From contig CM067059.1 of assembly GCA_033980235.1 (NCBI GenBank), forward strand, positions 10,612,309 to 10,676,308: a stretch of DNA of 64,000 bases, written 5' to 3'. Both the position numbers and the translations under genes were made by a program. The first letter of the stretch is position 1. The number at the start of each line of letters is the position of its first letter. This DNA comes from Diadema setosum. Lineage: Eukaryota; Echinodermata; Echinoidea; Diadematoida; Diadematidae. The notes under the pieces are model-generated. The model had not been told where the DNA came from. It did no database searches and was given only the letters and a program-made list of their open reading frames with translations. Positions 13,430 through 24,866 of this stretch are shown here, piece by piece.

Positions 13430-14085
13430 CTGTTTTAAAAGCTGACACAAGAGCCCCACGGGGCTTTGGGCCCACCTGCTCAACAGTGAGCTCCAAGACA
13501 GATTTAAACTGTGGTACTTCTTGATGGTATGCAGTTGACTTCACACTACCTCGATATATTTCTACCTCTTCAGGGGCCTCACAAATACTTAAATGATGTC
13601 TCATCCCCACCTCCAAGTGTATCTACACACAATATAATTTTACTGTTCTTCTGAATAGAGAGATTATGATTGGCACTGACAGTATTTTGGCCCTCAGTAG
13701 CCCTGCCCCAAGGCCAACATGGGGACCACATTAAATGTATGATCTAACAAGAATAACTCTACATTTCCTATCCCTAAGGAAGATATCCACCAAATCTGAT
13801 CAGAATGTCATCCCTGCCACAGTCACATACAACTTACCATCTTTACCTACAGATATTTAAATGCAATGCATCTTTGGTGACCTTCCTCTGGGCCTGAAAA
13901 AAGAAGATCTCATACAATTTCCCAAGTTTGGGGGCATTTTGGACCAAACTGTTGGCACAATGGAGGTCACCTGAACCATTTGAACAACTTTGTATTGATA
14001 ACATGCGTCAGACAACACATAAGGGATGATGGTCTAACAGCTATCGCTCAAAGCCCTTGGCATTGGTGAGCTAATAAAAACTTGT
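13430..14085 (-). repeat. Suspected interspersed repeat
   Basis: Intronic block with unusually word-like sequence: GAGCCCCACGGGGCTTTGGG at 13451-13470, CCCTAAGGAAGATATCCACC at about 13782-13801. A 75-codon minus-strand frame (13616-13389) has no recognisable domain. I take it as a repeat family rather than an exon; no second copy is in this window. Confidence 0.3.
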
Positions 14086-14144
14086 CCTTGGTGAATTCAT
14101 ACATGTACATACTTTGAGCTTGAAAGTGATATATTCCAAGTATA

Positions 14145-14586
14145 CAGTATGTCCCAAAAATAATTACAATCAGATTTTCGCATTGATAACACCCAATATG
14201 ATTTAAAAACTGCCTAAATGCTACATCAAGGTCTTAAATATAACATCTTAGCTCTATTTTGCAGAAAACCCCACCCAATTTGGTTAAGTGGTCACAGAGA
14301 AATGTGTATTGTTGTAAAGCATGTCATGAGTCTGATTCTTCCAAGTTTAGAACTTCAATGCTCTTGTGTGTGAATACAATAGACAAAACTTGGAGGGAAG
14401 AGATTCCTGACATCCTCTACAAAATTCCTCATTTCTCTTTGACCACTGAAGCAAATTGAATGGGGTTTTCTGTAAGATTTGGGCAACGAGTTATAGTTTC
14501 ATACCCTGAATTTGTATTTAGATTGATTCTCTATTTTTAAAGATATCATTGCGGAGCTCCCGTTGTAATTTTTTTGGGGGACATGC
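14145..14586. mobile_element. Mariner-like MITE (CAGTATGTCCC end)
   Basis: CAGTATGTCCCAAAAATAAT follows TA at 14143. The right end has TTGTAATTTTTTTGGGGGAC, its inverse with mismatches. Ends are decayed on the right. Located in MAP4K intron 2. Confidence 0.55.
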
Positions 14587-16114
14587 AATCGTACGGTACA
14601 TGTGTACGCTACATTTGCTTTAATTTTTAATCTCTGTTAATTGGCACACAGAGTTTCACCCTCCAGTCATCTAAGTACGTAAGTGGTAGTGACTGTTCTT
14701 TTTCATATCGTCTTTCATGGCTGGTTTCAATACTATCAATCTTTAAAGACAGCCAGCATACTTATTTAGAATGAACAATATAGTATCTCTCAAAATACAC
14801 ATCCTTTCCTTTACTTTTTTTTTTTTTTTTTTTGGAAGCCCCAAAACTGTTCCAAACAGTCAACTGGATACATGAGGTATTTCCTGTGTTATTTCCTGTT
14901 TGCTGATGGGTGTTTATTTCCATGGGGGATGCGGGGAGTGGGGGAAAGGGGGCAACATGAATAAGGCTTCCAGTCAAGATCCCCAACCCAAAGAGTGAAT
15001 GACCCACTTATGACTGGAAAGTGCAGGTTGCTTATCACATACTTGAGGGCCCTTTCTGCAGGAGAAGTGTGTCAAGGTAATAGCTCCTGGCCACTAAGAA
15101 ATTTTTTAATTGCATGGAATTGCATCAAGAGATGGAGATTGTTCTGAGCATGGGGTTAATGAGAAGGTCTTTGCCAGCCTGCCTGCCTGCCTGCCCGACT
15201 GCCTGCCTGACTTTCTTCACTCTTGTTCCTTTGGCAGGGGGGAAGGGGAACACTTCCGGCCATGAATCGCAGGAGTCCCGCGCCCCTCTCGGCTCCACAG
15301 TCCTAAAATAGACATTTCACATTTAGCCATCGCCGCACGGCTGCCAAAGTCAACTGATATCCAAGGATCAAAAATTTGACACACGGTCTCCCTCCAAGAG
15401 GAGGCAGGCTGTCTCGGAGGGGCTGCCTCGCTTTTCTGGCGTCTAAAGACAAGTGTTTGTCCCAAAATAAGAGAACAGGAAATTCTGCAAAACGACCTTT
15501 TTCTCTCCTTCACAGACTTTTCTCTCAAGGGCAATATCTCACATATGTGGTTGAGTTCCTGCAGTCACGGACTCAAGGGGTAAAATCTCAGGACTCACAT
15601 GAATAACACATGCAGTCAGGGATGCAGTATTGTAGACACTTGAACATGCACTCCAGTGTCCTGTTGCTGCTGTGCATGCTTTCATGGGCACAGAACTGCA
15701 ACCAAACTATTGTACAGTCAGTAGAGTGTATGCAGGTCTACCCATATCCATTTGCTAGGCTTCCTGCATAGACTAGCACGTCTTGTTTTTCCCCATTTCC
15801 TCATGTTGTGCTACAGAACATTGTTCCATTCTTTTTATGTTTTTGTTAGTTTTGTTTTTCCTATAAAAGCTTTCATCGGCTTTTCTGCCTGTTTACAGGC
15901 TGCTAGGGGTGGCAGTGAACAGTTGGTGTACTTTGTTGTAGGTTCTCAAGTACTTTCCACTAACATAAGAAGCCACTGTTTCCACTTACAAATTACCTTT
16001 TTCTTAGTGTTATCTTACTGACAGGCATGGCTTTTGTCAGAATCAATGGCAACAAGGAGGCAACCACATGAATATTGACTTGAAAGCACAAACAAGTACA
16101 TGGGCATAATTTAC
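14587..16114. other. MAP4K intron 2, possible regulatory block
   Basis: Contains a CCTG run at 15177-15209 and an unusually GC-rich, unique-looking stretch at 15230-15560. That is a candidate enhancer on composition only. No exon found. Confidence 0.35.
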
Positions 16115-16172
16115 CTGGTTCTATTTTGATGACCTTGATTGCTGATAGGGTGCCTGTTTGTGTCATCCGAGC
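16115..16172 (-). CDS. MAP4K3/5 (happyhour-like): MAP4K3/MAP4K5-type kinase, coding exon 2
   Basis: A 58-bp exon bounded by a TTTTGCAG acceptor and a GTAAAT donor on the minus strand. It encodes ARMTQTGTLSAIKVIKIEP plus the first base of the next codon (phase 1). The AIKVIKIEPG stretch is kinase subdomain II, and its first lysine (in AIK) is the ATP-contacting VAIK-type residue. Human MAP4K3 has the matching segment ending AIKVIKLEPGEDF. Exon 1 ends DVYK in phase 0 and this exon opens with AR, giving the expected VYKAR junction. The exon is far too short to be found as an ORF; homology and splice phase identify it. Confidence 0.92.
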
Positions 16173-17749
16173 CTGCAAAATGCAACAAATAAGGGGGAAA
16201 CAATATTTACACAAGAAGCCATAAACAAACAAAAAAGTTGATGATTTACTTTTTTTTTTTCCTGGCATCATGTGAGACAGCGGTGAAGACATTACAATTT
16301 TGTAAATATCAGAAATGAGAATTTGGCATAAAAAGAGAGTCAATCGTAACTTATAAGGCGACAGCATGTAACAAAATATTGAATTTATATTGTACATGTA
16401 TACTTAAGAACACATAAAAATAATACAGGCAATGCATTCAGGTTGTGAACCTGATTTTGTTTTCTAACACTAAACAAATTTTGAAAACCCACCGTATACA
16501 TACAATGTAGGCCTAGTTATATGTCTCAAAATAAATGTAACATACTTTGGCTTTAGACAAAAAAAACAAAACAAATGAGTGAACTGACCTACAAACCTTC
16601 ATCAATCTCTTAGACATAAATTTGCACAAACACTTTGTGCAGGAAAATTACACTAAGAGGCCTTTCGTATGCAATATATGTGTAGAGTCTGTTAACAGGT
16701 GATTAGGGACCTGAAGAGGGGCTTACTGGGGCTAAGGGGGGAAATCAAAAGTTTCCTCTCCCTGCCTCAATTTAGCCGCCTCACGCCCGTGGCAAGCCAT
16801 GTGCTATTTGGAGATTGATAACCTGGCAGCCTTTTCGTTGAATCCCTCGTACATATAGGTATAATGTTAAACATTTGGGGATAGATACACAGTACTAGTT
16901 GAACTTGAAGAATACCCTTCACTCCTGAGACTAAAGAGTGATACTTAGTTCATTGATGTGGTTTATTTACAGTCAGTACTTTTTTCTTCTTCTTTTTTTT
17001 AGCAAATAAGAATTGAACTGGCTACAACAAAGAGTATGTGCAAATTTGTCCTTATTTTGTTTATATATTTTTTTAAAACTTGTCATGTTTGGCTCTAATT
17101 TTAAAGTATGTACAGTTTGTATACATGTATAAAATTATGCAATATTGTATTCACTTATAGTACAAATTGTATTATAGTAAGAATGTTTACCTCTGACGAA
17201 ATACTTGTAGTAACATGTTATTTCCAGCTTGATCATATTCAAAAGCATAAAATCATTTCAACATTTGGAATCTACAAAAACTTATACAAATTGTAGCTTG
17301 CAGGCATTAGCTGTTGTTGTGCTGGACAAATCTTAGGACGAAGGCAGTCTGGTTGACAGGAACAACTTTGTTACAAATGTTTATATCCTCAAAATTTGAA
17401 CATAATATTAGTGAATCAGTCAATCCCTATTTCGAATGTCAGCCATAAAGAAAAGCATGGCGTGCTGCAGCTTATATAGTGGTTCTTCTGTCCGCTTATA
17501 CATTTAAAACATTGTGTGTGTATGTGTGTGTGTGTATGAGACGACTTTTCCTTTGATATAAATGTAGTTCCTGTTGGACAATGAGTATGAAGGTAATCTC
17601 ACAATATAAGAGGGATTTAGAAAGAAAATATTTTAAAATTCACAGAATTCATGTTACAGGACATTAAAAGAGCATTTGATGCCTATAGCTCCTCCAGCGG
17701 GCATGATGACTGACATTTGTCCAAACCCATCATAAACTTTATCTATAAA
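16173..17749. other. MAP4K intron 1, part
   Basis: GC-richer unique block at 16690-16850, otherwise AT-rich. No exon or repeat recognised. Confidence 0.35.
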
Positions 17750-18224
17750 CTAGATATATCGCTACGGCGACTGATATGCCTCCGCCATCATGCATGGTTC
17801 TCCTAATAGGTCTATAGTACAATGTCTTGACAATGTGTGATGACAGTTTCACACAATTGGCAAAGTATTAAAATGACAGGTTTGCCACAAATGTGCTGAA
17901 TGTTCACTTTCCTAGAACTAGGTTCAATTGGATGAGTTATTCAAATGTCAGAGTGCAGGTATTTGGGGAACTAATGATTTCTACTTGACTTTTGACCCTT
18001 TTATAAGTTTATGCTTTGAGTAATTTTCAAGGTATTGAGAAAAAGTATAATTTCAGTATCAAATGGGAAAATAGCATTATCTAAACCTGGTCTTTGACCG
18101 TTGACCTCACAGTTCCACAGAGAATCACTGTTAGGTAGAACATGCATAAATATGTAAGTTTCATGATGATACCTTGAGTTATTTTCGAGATATGGAGGAA
18201 AAAGTGCAATTTAGTACTTTCACT

Positions 18225-18558
18225 TGACCTTTGACCTTTGACCTTTTGGCAAGAAACTTCCCCAAAAATATATATTGGGTAATACATGCCATACATCCAG
18301 TTAAAAAAAAAAAAAAAACCTTCAGGCATATTGCATTTTAAGGAAAGTAGTGATATTTTGAGGAGTTGACCTTGACCTTTGACCCCCCTGACCTTTGACC
18401 CATGACCCCCAACTTCCCTAGATAATCACTGCCCATCGGTACAAGCATATATACTAAGTTCTATGAAGATACCTTGAACCATCTGCGAGATATGGAGAAA
18501 TATGTGGAATTTCAATTTTTTTTTCACAAAATAACCTGTGACCTTTGACCTTTGACCC
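18225..18558. promoter_or_regulatory. Clustered DR1 nuclear-receptor-like motifs in the Helitron
   Basis: Three half sites TGACCT spaced by one base occur at 18225-18244 and again at 18539-18558 (the last ends CCC). Pairs TGACCTTTGACCC lie at 18373-18385 and 18389-18401. TGACCT-T-TGACCT is the direct repeat with 1-bp spacing bound by RXR, HNF4 and COUP-TF dimers. This is a motif match; function is unknown. Confidence 0.5.
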
Positions 18559-18666
18559 TGTGACCCTAAAATCCACACAAAGTATTATCCCCCAAGGATA
18601 TACCCTCATACCAAGTTTGATGTAAAACCACCACACGGTTCTTGAGATATCGACAAAAACAAAACG

Positions 18667-18753
18667 GGACGGACGGACGTATGGACGGACGTACGGACGG
18701 ACGTACGGACGGACGTACGGACGGACGGACGGACGGACGGACGGACGGACGGA
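18667..18753. repeat. GGAC tetranucleotide repeat
   Basis: About 22 units of GGAC with occasional GTAC variants, inside the Helitron at 17750-18827. It gives rise to spurious Val-Arg-Pro-Ser frames on the minus strand. Confidence 0.95.
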
Positions 18754-18979
18754 CGACCCGAAAACATAATGCCTCCGGCCACTTCGTTGCGGAGGCATGA
18801 AAAAAAAGAAAAAAGAAAAAAAAAAGATGATCTGTCAAATTCTTTCGCATTAAAATTTTTCTTCATGAAGCATTCAAGTACCATGGCAACACAAATTGTA
18901 AATTTCTGAATTAGACAAGGGGCACAGAAAATCAACAACTTCAAAATTCATAACTTTCAAATAGACTTCATCTCTGATA

Positions 18980-19451
18980 CAGCATTCATCGCATAATCGG
19001 GCATCTGATAATCGGGAACCTTGCTTAAATGACATACGCTTCCCAGAAACATTTCCAATGCATGTTATTTTCACTGGATAATCGGGCGGGGGCCTCTGAT
19101 AAACGGGACAATTTTTCTTCAAGCGATCTTTGCTTTTGTTGATATTTTACACAAAAAATCTACCAAAATACCACAAACAATATTTCAAAGATTCCATATC
19201 AGTTGTCGTTTACATCGAACTTACAAAGCAAGTTTCGGACTGGTGTGTTTTGACCTCCGTCCATCCAGTACACGTACATGCATAGCCACGAAAGCGTCGT
19301 GTATAAGTATCCGTGCCATTGCGAAACACATGCTTTCGCGAACATTCTTCTCCCCTACATATAAGCAAAGCCATGTGCAGGGAGAGCTAGAGGGTCGCGC
19401 CGAGGGGCAGCGTGGTTGTGTATTCATGTACATGTACAGTACGTCAGTATG

Positions 19452-19484
<33 letters not shown>

Positions 19485-19605
19485 ACTACATGTACATGTC
19501 GTATGCCATTAGTGTATGGTGAGTGCTCATCGGGAAATCGGGCACCCCGCTTAAAGGGGCCGTGTTTGCTACTCCCAACCTGTCCCGATTATGCGATGAA
19601 TACTG
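18980..19605. mobile_element. Pogo/Tigger-like MITE 1
   Basis: Termini CAGCATTCATCGCATAATCG and CGATTATGCGATGAATACTG, flanked by TA (18978-18979, 19606-19607). Several GATAATCGGG words lie inside both arms. CAG termini, AATCGGG-type repeats and TA duplication are typical of pogo-class elements. It contains a GT microsatellite at 19454-19483. Confidence 0.7.
19454..19483. repeat. GT dinucleotide repeat
   Basis: 15 GT units inside pogo-like MITE 1. A shorter GT run is at 12766-12784. Confidence 0.95.
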
Positions 19606-20658
19606 TATTCCTCAATCTTTCAGAGTGTCTTTCCACTAATCTTTCTGTGCTACAATGTGTGTATGTTCAGGTAGAGTTCCCCTTTTCAGTGGAATTTTCC
19701 CAAAACATGTGTGGATTCATTGAATACAGAAAAATTAATGTTAGTACACATCAGTAAAGTTTGAGGATAATTAGACAATCTGTTCAAACGTTTTCAAGTA
19801 TTTTCATAGCATAATGAAAGGGCACTAGACTTACCTCTTTCAGTAGGCAGGAGGAATAATATCATCCTTAACATACAAGCGGTATGTCAGCTACAAGCCA
19901 AAGGAATGGGTACTTTTCATTAAAAACAAAAATAAATAAATAAATTCCCTACCCCAACCACAGACACTGCGCAAAGTACTCCAGACAAGGTCGTTAAAGT
20001 TGATAAAGTGACCTTGACCACACAATCACAGAAAATTCAGGTGGCACTTTGAGGCAACGTTGTGGATACATCTAATAAATTTATTGCCCTACATGTATAA
20101 TTGATTACCGGTACTTCAATGCTTCAACAAAGTTTACAGCCTGCTTAAATTTGACTGAATTCACATTGTTGCAATCCAAAATTCAACAGCTACAATATAC
20201 ATGTACATAACGTACAATACAGTTAATCGTGCAAATTGTGGCTTTATAAATAATAAAAATTTCCTTTTCAAAGGAAACCGTTAAAGGCATTAATACTTGT
20301 AAGCACACAGATCAATATTTCTTAGCATCTTGTAAAAAGACTACATTAGCAAAGTGCGGAGGCTATTAGACATCAGATCTCTTATAACATGAACACTCTT
20401 GACAGTCTACTTCAGGAATGAATAAATTACTCTGCCCTTCCACACATATCAAGTGTTGATTGTTTCTACTCACTTCCTGTACTGAACACACACTTTTGCC
20501 TGTGAAGGAAAGGGTATACAGTTATTACAGTTATTCACGGACATACAACGAATCAACAGCTGCAGCAAAATAATTATGAAATATGACTGTACAATGCATC
20601 CCCCAGCAGTTCTGGTCAGGGGAGAGATTTCAACAGGGTGTTCAGACACACACACAAA

Positions 20659-21837
20659 CTAGAAATGTCGCTACAGCGACTGGTTATACCCCCGCCAAAC
20701 AACATTTCATAAGCTTTGGTCAAAACAACATTTCATAAGCTTTGGTCAAAAAACTGAGGAAGTAGTTAAATCCGCAAGATCTTTCCTTGATCTTCTGCCA
20801 TTAATACGCCGTTACCATGGCAACGTACTTTCGGGTACTGTCGAAAAATGCGTCTTGCACATCTACAACCAAAGGCACACATCTGTACCAAGTTTCATGG
20901 AAATTGGGCAAAAACTGAGGAAGTAGTTTGCAACACAAAATTTTCCATCATTTTGGCTCATAATATGTGAGCTGTTACCATGGCAACATACTTTTTGTCA
21001 CTGTCAAGAAATGTGTCATGCTGGCCTATATCCTAAGACAAACATTCAATATGAATTCCATGAGAATTGGAAGAACACTGATGAAGCAGTTTTGCCATGA
21101 AGCATTTTGCCCTATATTTTACCAATAACATGCCGTTACCATGGCAACGCACTTTTTGCCACTTCGGAAATATGTGTCTTGCACATTAACATATTCAGAT
21201 GAACATCTGTACCTAATTTCATAAAAATTTATCAAAAACTGTGGGAGGAGTTCGCGACGCAAGATTTGTACCCATTTTTGCCCATAATATGCCGTTACCA
21301 TGGCAACGTACTTTTGGGTACTGTCAAAAAATACGTCTTGCACATCTACAACCCAAGGCACACATCTGTGCCAAGTTTTATGGGAATCGGTTGAAAACTG
21401 AGGAAGTAGTTCGCAACGCAAGATTTGTACCCATTTTTGCCCATAATATGCCGTTACCATGGCAACGTACTTTTGGGTACTGTCAAAAAATACGTCTTGC
21501 ACATCTACAACCCGAGGCACACATCTGTGTCAAGTTTTATGGGAATCGGTTGAAAACTGAGGAAGTAGTTCACGACGCAAGATTTGTACCCATTTTTGCC
21601 CATAATATGCCGTTACCATGGCAACGTACTTTTGGGTACTGTCAAAAAATACGTCTTGCACATCTACAACCCAAGGCACACATCTGTGCCAAGTTTTATG
21701 GGAATCGGTTGAAAACTGAGGAAGTAGTTCGCGACGCAAGATTTGCAACGGACCGACCGCCCGACCGACCGTTCGCTGATTCCTATATACCCCCTTCAAA
21801 CTTCGTTTGGCGGGGGTATAAAAAAAATTATACTAGA
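20659..21837 (-). mobile_element. Non-autonomous Helitron with 159-bp tandem units and RFX X-boxes
   Basis: The minus-strand 3' end is hairpin GTCGCTGTAGCGAC, ATTT, CTAG then host T at 20659, nearly the same as in the element at 17750. The 5' end reads TCTAGTATAA at 21837, though preceded by G rather than A. TATACCCCCGCCAAAC near one end is inverted at the other (about 21800-21820). The interior has six units of about 159-163 bp; the last three are nearly identical. A 201-codon plus-strand frame (21241-21846) and minus-strand frames are repeat translations. Confidence 0.6.
20811..21625. promoter_or_regulatory. Array of six perfect X-box (RFX) motifs
   Basis: GTTACCATGGCAAC occurs at 20811, 20974, 21135, 21294, 21453 and 21612, once per tandem unit. 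It is a palindromic match to the RFX consensus GTNRCC-N-RGYAAC. It is preserved even in the more diverged left units. Motif match only. Confidence 0.6.
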
Positions 21838-23870
21838 CCGGTATAGCTATACGATGAATTAATACGTCTGAACGCTAACGAAACGACGTATAACGAAATG
21901 ACGTATAGCGAAACGACGGTCAGAGCATCGTTTCGAACTAGAACTCGATAACACTGGGCAACAATTTTTAACTTTTTGAATGTTGTCTTGATTTCTACAA
22001 CTGATTCAGGGTATTTTTGTAGTGCTGAATCAGGAAATGGCATCCGTTTCTCTCCATCAGGTCAAGTTTTTGTGTTAACCCCTGGAATACTAAATTCTGT
22101 AATTCTCATAGACTTTGTACAGGGACCACTCGGTTCAAGTGGCCAACAGCTTAAGTTGATTTGAAAAAAAAAAAATAGATCTTGTGACAAAATCGATTAC
22201 ATTTTTGTGGTATTATCAGCTGATTTTTGTTACATATCACCCTAAATATATTTTAGGACGAAAAAATGTTTTTCCAACAACAATATTGATTACCTGATCT
22301 TAGAAACATCAATTACTGTAAACTGAATGGTGGGCATTGATAAAGGTAAGTATACGCGTAAATTGCATGTTGCTTCAGCATTGTTCAAACTTCAGGGCTT
22401 GAACTTCCGTTTCTTCGAACTCCTGGAATGCTCAGCATCAGGGAGGTCTCTCTTCAGAGCCCAACATTAGTCAGCCATCATGACTGCGTCCCAGCGACCG
22501 TGATACCTGGTCTCCATCTCTTACATGTCCTGATTACCTGAATCAGGAATCTCTCTCCCTGCTCGTCACTCATTGAACCCAGGTTCTCAGGAAACTGGTC
22601 CATATGTGAAAATAGGTAGTGCATCTTGATGCTCATGTTGCAGCCAAGGTTTCTGAAAGCAGTCAGCATGTTGTTGACAAGTTCTGCGTAGTTTCTGGCT
22701 TTAATGTTGCCAAGAAAGTTCTTCACTACCAGAACAAATGCTTCCCAAGGTTCCAGTTCCACTTCATTCATTGAGTTTTCGAACTCTGGATTTCTGATGA
22801 GCTGACTGACCTGAGGACCATCAAAGATGCCAGCTTTCTTTTTCTCTATGGACAATCCTGGAAAAGCCTGGCACAAGTAAGTGAAGCAGTCACCATTCTT
22901 GTCCAGAGCCTTGGTGAACTGCTTGATTAAGCCGAGCTTGATGTACAGCAGTGGGAAGAGTATTCTGTCTCGGTCCACCAGAGGGTCGTTGATGACATTC
23001 CTTTCTTTGCAAGGCACCAATTCCTCTCGTACAGGCCGGTCCTTCTTCGTGCAATGCTGAGCACGGTACCTACTATCCCACAAGCACAGAAAACCTGGGT
23101 ACTTGGTGAACCCACTCTGTTGTCCCAACAAAAGTTCACCATCTTCAGGTCAACACAAATAAATCACTTATGCTGATCATAACCAATTTTTCTCCAGCAC
23201 ATACTTCACCGCTTCATACTTCTCCTTCAGTGTATAGCTGAGTTAGTGATGGAAGATTTCAAGGTTTTTATGACTACAAACTGATCCCTTTTCGACATAA
23301 TCACCCAGAACTATCGGACCCGAATACTTTTTGTCATTAAAATAAACATTCCCAATCAAAACAATTAATCAAAATGACATTTTACCCCCACCGACTTCTT
23401 CTAAAATGCTCCACACATGCTTTAATGTGAACAAAAACGTAAAAAACGACATGTAGCCGTAGCTAAAAAACTTGACCTGATTGAGCAAAACCAATGTCAT
23501 TTTTGGATTCAGCGCATCAGGTTTACCCTAAATCAGCTGAAAAAACTCAGACAACAAATATGTTGTTGACCAGTGTAATGAATCAGCATTCCATCATGTA
23601 CATTATGCGTCTGAACATATGGCGATAATAGAACAGTATAACTGGGCGAGGCTTGGGGGAGCGCGCACGAAAGGTAACCCCATACCTGTCACTCATGACC
23701 ATAACAGCTTGCGCAGTGAGAACTGCACATCTACACGATATATGATATTTTCCAGAACGGTCGAGATTAGCGTCTGAATGGTCTATCGACTATACGATGA
23801 TTCTTTATACGTCGTTTCTTCATCGAGTTTTGGTATAAACTGGCTTGCGTCTGAACAGGAGGTAATACTA
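21838..23870. mobile_element. Probable DNA transposon enclosing the decayed gene
   Basis: Both flanks of the pseudogene carry the same unusual words. GAAACGACGTATA repeats and TATACGATGA lie at 21848-21920. TATACGATGATTC and TATACGTCGTTTC lie at 23793-23820, with GCGTCTGAAC words at both ends. This suggests sub-terminal repeats of one element of about 2 kb. Exact ends and target duplication could not be fixed; the left end abuts the neighbouring Helitron. Confidence 0.4.
22392..23270 (-). pseudogene. Decayed transposon-derived gene (family with GFLCLWDSR ... SDEQGERF motifs)
   Basis: The longest intact piece is 217 codons (23131-22478) with GFLCLWDSRYR, LYIKLGLIKQFTKALD, KKKAGIFDGPQV, NFLGN, NNMLTAFRNLGCNMSIK and LGSMSDEQGERF. 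I recognise this as a family of uncharacterised, repeated proteins in cnidarians, arthropods and other invertebrates that resembles a transposase. I cannot assign a superfamily. It is broken in several places: a frameshift near 23133 (CVDLKMVNF lies in another frame), an in-frame stop before it near 23172, a frameshift near 22525 after which MMAD continues in another frame, and a stop in place of a tyrosine codon before CWALKR. The ancestral stop is probably at 22392-22394. Confidence 0.7.
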
Positions 23871-24863
23871 GCACTCTGCCTTGAAAGGGATGGCTGTAAT
23901 GTAGGTAAGAGGGTGCTAAAACAAAGAACCACTATTTTTTTTTTTGTGGGAATAAAATCTGCTTGGGAAAGACTGGAGAATAAAGCAGTTGGGTTGGCCC
24001 GACGATGCCTTTGCCAGTGGATTTGTTATCTGGATTGAAAGCTACCCTACACCAAATTTTGAAGAAATAAATTCTGGGGGAAATGCCTAATGCCTAATGA
24101 AAATAAAGTGGATTAACATTTCAAAGGAAAATGAAAAACAGACAGAATATAATGAAAATAAAGTGGAGTAACATCTTAGAAGAAAGAAATATAGTTACTG
24201 CCACAACATCCATCCTTAAATGATACACTAATAAATAAATGGATTAAAAAACTCAAATATGCAGGTGTACCACGTAATAATTCAATTGAACTTGACGGGC
24301 TGTTAAACAACAAAATTTTTTGATTGTGAATCACTCTTGATATCACCAGGTTTAGATCATTACAAGCTTTAATACCATTAGGTGTACCGTTAAGAAAATT
24401 TTCGCGTCATGAAATTTTTGCACATTGCCACTGGCATTCAATGCATTTATTATACAAGAACTTTTGCGTGTAGGTATACCATTTAAATAGGTTTTGAACT
24501 GAACTCAAACTGACAGTTAATGGAAAAGAAAAAAGTGATATCTTTTTTCTGTAATTAATAACATCAACAAAAAGGACTCACACAGTAATCTACTCAAAAT
24601 TGCCAAGAGCAAAGTTCTGGCTAAAGAGAGATGTAAGGGCAGTGAGTTTCCACAAAGAATTCAAGGAAATGGTTGTTTTCAATGGATAAAATGAACAATT
24701 ACACCATACAGGGAAAAAACTGTTTGCCTAGTTTCAGACAAGAACCCTAGTCAGACTAGAGTAATTAGCCATATTTGTGACAGGGTGCCATTTGTGGCAG
24801 GGGCCATGTCATACGTTGATTAAAAAAAGGCCCAATCAGGTGCGAGAGTACCCTCACTATCCA
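23871..24863. other. MAP4K intron 1, part
   Basis: AT-rich. Contains part of the ATGAAATTTTTGCACA repeat family at 24390-24475 and, from about 24758, the repeat whose second copy hosts the MITE at 25672. Confidence 0.4.
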
Positions 24864-24866
24864 TAA

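Larger units (their letters stand above)
17750..18827 (-). mobile_element. Non-autonomous Helitron with tandem units and DR1 motifs
   Basis: Read on the minus strand the element starts A/TCTTTTTT (18827) and ends in hairpin TCGCCGTAGCGA, five bases, CTAG, then host T (17750). This is the Helitron pattern: TC start, 3' hairpin, CTRR end, insertion between A and T. Inverted copies of ATGCCTCCGCC / GGCGGAGGCAT-like words lie inside both ends. The middle holds imperfect tandem units of about 145-170 bp, each with TGACCTTTGACC words and GAGATATGGAG, plus a GGAC tetranucleotide run. Open frames here (VRPSVRPS-type) are translations of the GGAC run, not genes. Confidence 0.65.

Noticed and set aside
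13389..13616. 75-codon minus-strand frame as a possible extra MAP4K exon
   Set aside because: It would interrupt the conserved join between exons 2 and 3 (EPG/DDF) and matches no kinase segment.
18454..18944. Minus-strand frames with Val-Arg-Pro-Ser repeats
   Set aside because: Translations of the GGAC tetranucleotide run in all frames; no gene.
20659..21837. 159-bp tandem units as a CRISPR-like or satellite array
   Set aside because: Units are long, contiguous and lack unique spacers; the array is bounded by transposon ends in a eukaryotic intron.
21241..21846. 201-codon plus-strand frame with threefold repeated protein segments
   Set aside because: The repeat period equals the Helitron tandem unit; opposite-strand frames are equally open.
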